A stretch of 64,000 bases of DNA. Origin: Parietaria judaica. Its lineage: Eukaryota; Streptophyta; Magnoliopsida; Rosales; Urticaceae. A model generated the notes under the pieces. It was not told the origin of the DNA. It did no database searches and saw nothing but the letters and a program-made list of their open reading frames with translations. A program made the translations under genes and the position numbers. Each line of letters opens with the position of its first letter. Position 1 is the stretch's first letter. The stretch is from positions 10,501,180 to 10,565,179 of the forward strand of contig OX940872.1 of the NCBI GenBank assembly GCA_954871525.1, given 5' to 3'. Below are positions 56,128 to 64,000 of this stretch, in pieces.

Positions 56128-58519
56128 GACCCGATTTTCCTCACACGTAGAACCTTAAAGAATAGTATATTGTATCTTTTGGTTATAAGGTACATTTTGA
56201 TGATAATTGAATAATAAGTTATGGATGATATTTGTTGTGAGTGTCTAGAGGTTATGCATTATGCATTTAAAATTTGATGGACGGTAAAGAATTTTTGTAA
56301 GACACAAGTAATGTTACTTACCTCTATGTTTGTTAGTACTACCGCTATGCCGCTAGTACTTACCTCTATGATTGCTGGTACTACCGCTATGCCGCTAGTA
56401 GTTACCTCTATGTTTGTTAGTACTACCGCTATGCCGCTAGTACTTACCTCTATGTTTGTTAGTACTACCGCTATGACGCTAGAACTTACCTCTATGACTG
56501 TTGGTACTACCGTTATGCCGCTAGTACTTACCTCTATGATTTTTGGTACTACCATTATGCCGCTAGTACTCCCGCTATGCTTGTTAGCACTCTCGCTAGT
56601 CATTTCAGGATTCTCATAAGATACCTATTAAGGGTGGTTAACATAAAAGCTTCCGGAATTAGAAGGATGATTTCTCGTATCAATAATTTTCTATAAGTAA
56701 GAAACGATATCGAAAATAAAGAAAGAAAATGTACGATATAAACAATTTCATCATGAGGGGAAAATATGATTTAAATTTTAGAGAAAGTATCTTCAAAGAA
56801 AAATTGTCATCAACGTCTTTAACTTTTAGAAAAGTTGCACTAAAGCCCAAAATTTGCCAAAAAGTTGCAATTATGCCCCTAATCCGATTTTCAACATTCT
56901 AAATTCATCCTTGATGTCCATACACGTGCTCAAAACTTAATGTATGATGAAATTTGAATAAAGACTCTCTTAGAAATAAAAAGAAGCCTTAAGGTCATTT
57001 TGTCTTATGTGCTTGTCTTATACAGATCCCAAATGAAACAATGGGCTCATAGGAGTGCATGGGAACCGTAATAACTTTTCTATCAGCCTTAAATTCGACC
57101 ACAACACTCCAAGAAGGTCCAATGATAGACTTGAGTGCTCTACAAGCTTTATCAAACCCCAAAAACTCATTATGACATGTCTTATGCACTCAAGGAGAAA
57201 TATGCTCTTGTCTATTCACCACACCACTCATTTGCACGATTTTCTTCTCTCTCTAGACCAGAAAATAATATCTCTCTTTAACCCCCTATCTCTCTAAGAA
57301 ACCCTAAGAGCATTTTCTTGAATAAACCCTCCAAGAAGACTACAAGATCATCCTCTTTGTATCAACTTTTTCAAGAAGAAGAAAGGGGTAAGAACACCTA
57401 TTGCATGTCGATTTACCTAACGTTTCTCTCTCTGAAATTTATACTCATTTTTACTCCATCTTGTTGTGTGCTAAGGCCAAGAAATCATGGAGAAACAATC
57501 GTGAAGATCTGATCTCAAACGCTCCATTTATCCCACAAACCTCTTGCATGTTGATTTTCTTCATGGCCATAAGATATGAACTTATGTTCATAATGTTTTA
57601 TTTATACTAGCTCAATATCAAGCCTTCTATGCTAAGGTTGTTTTGTAGAGCACCTAAGCTTCCAACTACACAAATATTAACTTTGTGGGAAAAAAACTCA
57701 AGAAAGGTATAACCTTCAAACTAAAAACCCTCACTCGTTGATGAATGGTTATCATTCTAAGTTTCATGTTTATTTATGACTTAAGTAATACATACATGAT
57801 TGGTTTTGTGTATTTTCATGAAGTTGGCCCAAGAGCCTTATGTTTGATGATGATTGAATGACATGCATGTTGCTGGAATTAGGGTTTTGGTGAAGTCAAA
57901 TTTTGTAGAGGTCATAACCAGACCAAATGAACTCCAAATATATAAAATGACTTATTTATAGATAGATATATGTTTCTAGTATAACATACTGGAAATTTAG
58001 ATCCATTAAATTTATGAGTTTTATGATATGAGTCGTGCAGTACTCGTGTGCAAAACTGTTTTCACCTCCAGGCAGATCTGGAAGTTCGGATTCAGAACAC
58101 ATTTTTCACCAACCTAATATTATTATAAATTCATATAAAAATTATATGTTATATGTTTATTCCTTATGGAATTAATAAAGTTAGTTTCACTGAAAAATAT
58201 GTACTCCGGTTAGTTCGAAACAATTCACGGAGTTATGACATGCAAGGTGAAAACTGAAAAATATACTCCGGTTAGTTCGAAAAATATACTCAAGTTTTTC
58301 GAAGATTTCCAATAATGGTCTCTTTTGAATATTTTATGCTCAAGTATTGATCTTAATTTTTTATAGGAAGTTTAAGACGTGTGCGCCTATGAGCACAAGT
58401 CAGATGAGGTTTTTAAACAAAAAAAAATATTCCTAAATTTTTGTAGCAAAGAGTTTTATGAAATCGTAAGAAAGTAAGTGAGCTTAAGTCGTAGCGGATG
58501 GCGCTAGGCGGGTCGTTAC
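56128..58519. mobile_element. Insertion of about 2.4 kb with short inverted ends AATGACCCG / CGGGTCGTTA
   Basis: Comparison with the undivided paralogue near 59790-59815 shows that 56128-58519 is inserted between CAATAGTTCATTTT and CACCTTCACGGAGACTC. The ends are inverted over about 10-11 bases with one mismatch. Apart from a 42-bp minisatellite it holds no clear gene; 57000-57600 has only short frames. The superfamily is unclear; a MULE-type element is possible, as the flanks TTCATTTT and ATCACCTT match only partly. Confidence 0.5.
56316..56590. repeat. 42-bp minisatellite, about six and a half units
   Basis: Units start at 56316, 56358, 56400, 56442, 56484 and 56526, with core ACTTACCTCTATG and GTACTACCGCTATGCCGCTAG. 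Because 42 is a multiple of 3, both strands stay open (14-residue repeats such as STSGIAVVLTNIEV on the minus strand). This explains the apparent open frames here without any gene. Confidence 0.9.
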
Positions 58520-59180
58520 ATCACCTTCACGGAGACTCACAATTGAAAACTTCGAAAGAAATTATATTGGACAGCTTGTTATAACGTGAAAATCTCTTAA
58601 GAAATATTTAATAAGCTTATTCAATTTTTGGGAACACATAACATATTTTTTTTATTTTTTTTGCGGCTCTCAATCCCTGCCCGTCGGCCCACAATTTTGT
58701 TAGGCAATGGCAATCCTACCCGAGATGGCCATATCGCGTATTGATCATCCCGAAGTTAAATTGGGGTGGGCAAAACCAGGCTGTTGAATTTGAGTAATGA
58801 AAAAACATCATTTACTTCCTTTTAACAAATATTTTTTTCATAAATAAAAAACATTGAGTGGAAGGGCAAACCTGCCCTACCTATGGTTGCCGGGGCGGGC
58901 TGCCTACTACCATAAAGGGCGGGACCCTGTCCACCCCAGAATTAATTAAGGTCCATTATTATATTATAATATTACATGCTTAACTCAACTACTCAGATAC
59001 GTATGACATATTAACTCAACTACATAAAATACATATTAATTTACACTTTTATCACTAAGCTCTTTGTTGCAACATCCTCAACCCGTCATACCTGCCAAAT
59101 ACATAGCAAATAGTATTAAGACTTAAGAGTAAATGCTATAATAATAAAAATAAAATAAAAAATATATTATTTTTAGAACA
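58520..59180. repeat. Left copy of a tandemly duplicated block
   Basis: It matches 59805-60440. Shared landmarks are CACGGAGACTC, CCATATCGCGTATTGATCATC, GGTTGCCGGGGCGGGCTGCC and CAACTACTCAGATACGTATG. It contains a duplicate of GMC exon 4 at 59055-59091. Confidence 0.85.
59055..59091 (-). pseudogene. Orphan copy of GMC exon 4
   Basis: On the minus strand an AG acceptor (CTTGGCAG-like context) is followed by the last GMC exon, encoding Y-D-G-L-R-M-L-Q-Q-R-A and a TAG. It repeats exon 4 of copy B (60364-60328), with Asp in place of Val at the second residue. It lies 1.27 kb downstream of the true exon in gene direction. Confidence 0.8.
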
Positions 59181-59184
59181 CTCG

Positions 59185-59800
59185 GCGTTCTCGACGGTGT
59201 TGGCAACGTATGGGTTGTATCGGAAACACATCTGGCATTCTTAATTAAAATATTTTATATTTGTGCGACAAATATTTGATAATTAATTAATATTATCAGT
59301 ATTTAATTATATCATTTAGTTCTTATATCATAAGTATTTAATGCTTGACTAGAACATTTAGTACTTAATCTAAATTTTTTTAATAATTAAAGCATTTAGT
59401 TTATTTAAGTTCGCGTCGGTAATACCGCTACGCAAAAGGGGTAAAATCAAAACCGATAACCGAGAAATTATCAGTTCTTTATATCTAGCTATCGAAAAAC
59501 AAAGATATAATTTTTTAGTATCTGCTCTAAAATTTCTTGGTTTTTTATCGGACCAAGGCTGATACCAGAGCCGAGAAAAAAGAAGTTTTTTATCGGACCA
59601 AGGCTGATACCAGAGCCGAGAAAAAAGAAACAAAATAGAGAAATAAACCGACATATAAACTGAGAAAAATCAGTGATAACATAAAAAACAAACACAAAAA
59701 ACCACGTCCGAAATATAAAATACATGTCTAATACGCAAAACCAGTGTTTCTTCCACGTGGCTTGCCAGTTGATCCAATCAATGTTGCTCGCGACTCAATA
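59185..59800. repeat. Right copy of the 55.2-56.1 kb block
   Basis: This is the undivided paralogue of the left block. It shows the pre-insertion sequence for the 56128-58519 element. Confidence 0.75.
59540..59629. repeat. Two tandem 45-bp repeats
   Basis: The unit beginning GTTTTTTATCGGACCAAGG occurs at 59540-59584 and 59585-59629. The related block at 55.5 kb has one copy. Confidence 0.9.
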
Positions 59801-59804
59801 TTTA

Positions 59805-60440
59805 ACATTCACGGAGACTCGCAATTGACAACTTCGAAAGGGAGTGTATTGGACAGCTTGATATAACGTTAGAAACTCTTAAGAAATAATTAATAAGCTT
59901 ATTCAATTTTTGGGAAGTCATAACATACTTTTTTTTGTTTTTTTTGTTTTTTGGCTTTCCATCCCTGTCCGTCGACCCACAATTTTGTTGGGAAATGGCA
60001 ATCGTACCCGAGATGGCCATATCGCGTATTGATCATCCCAGAGTTAAATTGGGTGGGCAAAACCAGGCTGCTGAATTTGATTGTTGACAAAACGTTATTT
60101 ACTTCCTTATCATAAATAAACAACTTTTGAGTAGACGGGAAAACCTGCCCTACCCATGGTTGCCGGGGCGGGCTGCCTACTACCATAAAGAGCGGGACCC
60201 TGTCCACCCGACAATTAGTTAAGGTCCATTATTACATTACAATATTACATGCTTAACTCAACTACTCAGATACGTATGACATATTAACTCAATTACATAA
60301 AATACATATTAATATGCACTTTTATCACTAAGCTCTTTGTTGCAACATCCTCAACCCGACATACCTGCCATGCCAAATACATAGCAAATAATATTAAGAC
60401 TTAAGAGTAAATGCTATAATAATAAAAAGAAAATGAAAAT
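59805..60440. repeat. Right copy of the tandemly duplicated block, with GMC copy B exon 4
   Basis: It matches 58520-59180 at a period of about 1.27 kb. Exon 4 of the GMC gene (60364-60328) lies here, so the duplication involved the 3' end of the gene and its flank. Confidence 0.85.
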
Positions 60441-63400
60441 GTATATTTATTTTTAGAACACTCTGCTATTATACTTTCTTTTATTTTTCGCAAAAGTATA
60501 TCTTTTTTTTTCTTTATTTAATTGAAAATACACTCTATTTTTAAAAACAGTCAAAATATATGCTCTATAACTATAAGTGTAATTTGAAACTATCATCTAT
60601 TTTCACATTTTTAATTAATTTTTAAAAAAATTGCATCTCTAAAACAGAATGATTGGTAATATTTATGCTTTTTTGGAAAATATATAGTATATACTTTTTT
60701 TTTTGGTCAAAAAATAAACTAGTGGGAATGTATATGGAAAATATATGGACTATGGTACATCCTTACCGCCCCATCATCATGAGTGTGGCCATAGGGTTCG
60801 TCCCCGGCGAGCTTTTGTACACCGACGCATCCACAACGCGCAACCCTTTGATCCCCATCACCCTAAACTCGTCATCCACGACCTTCCCGGCCTGGCAGCC
60901 ACCATGGTAGTGCCACCACGTCGTGATCGTATCACGACAGAACTGCCCTACCGCAGTGTCATTGGTCCGGTAATTCTCTGGTAGTGGTGGGCCGAAGAAT
61001 TGGAACCTAGCTTCGCCCTCCAAGCTACTATTGTACTTGAACTGAGCCAAGGTCTCGGTCTGCAACATGTCACCGATCTTCCTCACGCCTTTCACGCAGC
61101 GAGCGAGATCCCTCGGGTCGGAGAAGTAGTTGAACTTGACTCTGGGGTCGACGTGCACATCCACCGGCGAGGCCAGCGAGAGGAAGCCTTGTGATATCGG
61201 GCCGGGGACTTTAGCACTGAAGGCTCCGATGCTGATGTTCACCGACGAAGCAAGGTAATGGAGGGAGTTTCCTTCTTTGGGGACGAAGCGGGTGACTGAA
61301 TTGAGGCTTTCGATGTAGAAATCTGGGGTGATTCCAACTGTCTGAAGGATGGAGAGGTTGACAGGCGAGGGGAGAACAACAACGATGTTGTTGCGTGTGT
61401 TGTCGGCGACAAACTGGCCGACATTGGGATGGGATTTCATAACAGGAATGCGCAACGACGAGAGCTCGGAAGCGGGACCGACACCGCTTAGGAGGAGGAG
61501 CTGAGGGCTTCCGAGGGTGCCGGCGCTGAGGATGACCTCTCCTTTGGGGCGCAGAGTTGCCCGGTGTAATTGGTCTTTAGAATCGCGGTACAACACTCCG
61601 ATTGCGACTAAACACCTGAAGATATTTAGACTTTTCAGAAGTCTAAAGTCTTTTGCACATTTATAAATGATACGGAATCGACCAGCGGTTTTTCATCGAT
61701 AACAATATTGTATGATAACGATGTTGTATATTCGTATACCTACTTTTAATATTCGTAAAATTGCTCATTTAAATACTTTTTACTATCATTACCTCCTTTT
61801 ATACTTGTATATGTAATGTATGCACTCTCTAACGAGCGATGCAAGAAATGTTGCTCACCCGATCTCCCACGAGAGAGCAAGATCCGCTCTACGAAGGCCC
61901 GAATCCCGATGCGAAGCTTCCCGAAATTTCCTCTGTTTAGCAGCTCCACCGCACCGTGCCTTCGTACCGACATGTCAAAAATTGATCCGGAGACCTTCGT
62001 CCCGACAAGGTGCTCCAAAGTAAAGCTGTTGTGGGGGACAACACCAGCCTCCAACAACGCATCTCGGACAATGGTCTGCCACTCGGACAGCCTGTTCCGG
62101 TACACTATTGCCTCCTCAACCCACTGGTACGCTTCCTCGACGAGAGCCGAATCCCAGTTGAGCCCGGAGTTGTTGTAGAACTCAGGCTCGGCCCGTGAGT
62201 AGAACCCGCTGTTGATCATGGTGCCTCCGCCGAGGATCCGGGCCCTAAGGTTATTGACACCGTCGAGCGAAGTGAACTGGTCGACAGGGCCGACGCCGTT
62301 GTCGGGGCGTGATATTTCATCTTGGAGGTCAATGCTCGGATATTCGGCCGGGGAAGCTCCCCGCTCGAGGACGAGGACAGAGTGGTTCAGAGAGAGCGTT
62401 GCCGCCAAAGGGCAACCGGCGGTGCCACCGCCGATCACGATATAGTCGTACTTGCTCGTCAGCGGGAGGTCGGTGGCGTTTGACACGATTGTCATGTAGC
62501 TGAAGTCTGCGAGATAAAATTGATAGTAAATTAAAATTGAGTGTTTTCTTACAAAACATTATGTTACGTCATCAATGATAATACTCAATTCAATTAACTT
62601 TTTCACATTTTTAAAAATTTATATTAAATAATTTTTTTTGTACATTCTAGTGATGTCAATTGGGTTGGACCAATAGAGGCTTTGTAGAAACTTTGCCAAA
62701 TACGACATATTATAAGTATATAAGAAGAATTTACATTCAAAAGGTAACTTGAAGAGGAAGAAATCTATGAATTTACAAACAATCAACTTAGCTAGTATAT
62801 AGTCAATATGAAACTTTTTATACCACAATGCTTCTAATACCAACGTCTATATCAGTCCAGACGCCGACTTTACTGATTAACTCTAGTTACCGACGTCTAT
62901 GTCGTCCATGTCGCCCTTTCTTCATGTCCCTCTTTATTGGTTCGCCTCTTTTCCGATATGGATAGAGCATAGTTTGCTCTAATATCAATTGAAATGAACC
63001 TAACTCTCACTAGATCCATACGAACTCAACGCCGAAAATCTAGCATGAAAAGAGTGGAATTTCATGAATTTATAAACCATCAACTAAACTCATATATAGT
63101 CATTGCGGTACTTATCAAGGCCTTCGTGGCCCAACAGGCAAAATAAATGGGTCAAACTTGGTCCGGCTCAGATCTTTCTGGCTTGGCTAGTTTAGGGCCA
63201 ACCCTAGAAATAAGGCTAGGTTGAGCTATATGCTTTCTTAGGCTCATGCTCAATTTAATCAGACCCGCGCCCGTAAATCATCTCAAGAAAGGTCCTAAAA
63301 GCCCAACTGGACAATTATTAATATATATTGAATCCGACTTATGCCCGTAAATGCGCCAAGACACTTTAAAGTTAAACTTGACAAGACCCCTAAAAGCTTG

Positions 63401-63706
63401 GCCCAAGCAAGGCCTGTAAAGCGAAGCTTAGGTCCGGCGTGGCCCTCACAAACTCAGCCGAAGTCTGGCCCGTTAAAATGCAGGCCAAGGCCTGTGGGCC
63501 ATGCTGGGCTCAAAGACCGTTTCTTTTTCTTTTTTTAGAAACCCCACTAGTTAGCATCTAAATTCTAATTACAATCTATATGCTCACTGAAAAAAGATAC
63601 CACAATAATATCAATACTGACCGTTCTCAGATGGAGTGGCAAAAGCAAAAGCAAGCCGTTGGCGATGAAATATGGATAATATGAGAAGGAGGGACAAACC
63701 AGCCAT
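60328..63706 (-). CDS. GMC oxidoreductase, (R)-mandelonitrile-lyase-like, copy B
   Basis: Four exons on the minus strand: exon 1 63706-63622 (signal peptide MAGLSLLLILSIFHRQRLAF), exon 2 62506-61859, exon 3 61607-60767 and exon 4 60364-60328. They encode 536 residues. The FAD-binding motif [14 protein letters not shown] starts the mature part. GMC signature ILGGGTMINSGFYSR and signature GEVILSAGTLGSPQLL follow. WWHYHGGC provides the conserved active-site His, and SPGTNP near the C-terminus has Asn at the second catalytic position used by His in some lyases. Several N-glycosylation sequons suit a secreted glycoprotein. Family members cleave (R)-mandelonitrile to benzaldehyde and HCN, or oxidise alcohols (HOTHEAD group), so the substrate is not settled. 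The canonical acceptor (CAG before 61615) would give a shifted frame and a stop. The frame is kept only with the AG at 61609-61608. Introns are 1115, 251 and 402 bp. Confidence 0.85.
61608..61618 (-). promoter_or_regulatory. Two competing splice acceptors at GMC copy B exon 3
   Basis: On the minus strand CAG (61618-61616) is the acceptor position used in copy A, and TTTAG (ending at 61608) lies eight bases downstream. Copy B has one base fewer between acceptor and conserved exon than copy A. The first acceptor therefore gives a frame with an immediate TAG, and the second restores the frame with three residues fewer than copy A. Confidence 0.7.
63120..63520. repeat. GGCC-rich repeat in intron 1 of GMC copy B
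   Basis: Repeated GGCCCA, AAGGCCTG, TCTGGCCCG and GGGCC motifs suggest a transposon-derived piece. A similar block lies at about 16290-16450 and 15630-15780 in intron 1 of copy A, so it may predate the gene duplication. No TIRs could be set. Confidence 0.4.
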
Positions 63707-64000
63707 TGCTCTCTGCAATATCTGTGTTTCAATTGAAGCAATGTACATTCTATATACAATTTACAGGCTATAAATATCCACCTTGATTCAATTGCATCGA
63801 AATTTTATTGGGTTAATCCCGGTAAAAGTTACAATACTTTTTAAAATGGACTAGTAAGTTTCAGCTCTTTTTTTTTTTTTTTTTGCCCGTACACAGTTCA
63901 AATTCTTTCGTTGTGTATCCCTATTGGTAGCTCCATCAAAATTTTCGTCCTCCGCCGTTTCTCATGCCACGTCAAAATTTTCATTTCGTTTTGTATTCTA
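63707..64000 (-). promoter_or_regulatory. Upstream region of GMC copy B
   Basis: On the minus strand TATTTATA (about 63775-63768) lies some 62-69 bases above the ATG and could be the TATA box. The leader shares ACACAGATATTGCAGA with copy A. A poly(T) run lies at about 63870-63885. Confidence 0.4.

Noticed and set aside
56259..56619. Two repetitive open frames of over 100 codons on opposite strands
   Set aside because: They are produced by a 42-bp minisatellite whose period is a multiple of three.
61746..61858. Read-through of GMC exon 2 into the following sequence as coding
   Set aside because: Alignment with copy A puts a GT donor at 61858-61857; the downstream codons are intron.
1..64000. 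CRISPR arrays, bacterial operons or a defence-type gene cluster
   Set aside because: All tandem repeats seen are minisatellites, LTR-internal arrays or leader repeats without spacers, and all coding signals are eukaryotic.

Overview
This window is AT-rich nuclear DNA from a flowering plant, most likely a eudicot. The evidence is spliced genes with GT/AG introns, an intronless plant-type GT47 glycosyltransferase, an OCTOPUS-type gene relic, and a dense set of plant retroelements (Copia, Ty3/gypsy-like, Cassandra, LINE, Helitron). The species cannot be named from sequence alone. Most of the 64 kb is transposable-element DNA, much of it nested, around about four host-gene loci. I found no bacterial genes, CRISPR array, tRNA gene or rRNA gene; the only rRNA-like sequence is the 5S-derived domain inside a Cassandra element.

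Layout. 1-292 is the 5' end of an unrecognised minus-strand gene. 617-2700 is a MULE-like element. About 3.5-5.0 kb is an old repeat rich in GGGTACCCGG, with a complete Cassandra TRIM inserted at 4067-4938. 6113-7567 is an intact GT47 (xyloglucan galactosyltransferase-type) gene. 7773-9482 is a solo LTR, 10162-11115 a TIR element, and 11226-12330 a LINE tail. 12681-16594 is a four-exon GMC oxidoreductase ((R)-mandelonitrile-lyase-like) gene on the minus strand, broken by a 13-bp templated insertion. 17145-24040 is a pol-less Copia-type element split by a 2-kb LTR-like insertion. 24113-26875 is a solo LTR. 28183-36864 is a candidate Helitron that contains a Copia element at 29858-36021. 37144-42507 is a second Copia element, with TA...CA ends. 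43191-43622 is an OCTOPUS-like relic and 44426-45995 a 5'-truncated LINE. 46255-54770 is a gag-only LTR element split by a younger relative at 46896-51466. 54.8-60.4 kb is a mosaic of degenerate satellites and duplicated blocks. 60328-63706 is the second GMC gene copy, open if an alternative acceptor is used.

Gene relationships. The two GMC copies share the same four-exon structure, orientation and flanking sequence. They are therefore a duplicated pair, now about 44 kb apart and separated almost wholly by transposons. One copy carries a single frameshift and the other a small splice-site change. The family acts on hydroxynitriles or alcohols with FAD, so the pair may concern cyanogenesis or cuticle and secondary metabolism; that part is inference. 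The GT47 gene belongs to cell-wall xyloglucan side-chain synthesis in the Golgi. The mobile elements have exact boundaries in most cases, with target-site duplications (TSDs) readable on both sides, and their nesting gives a relative order of insertion.
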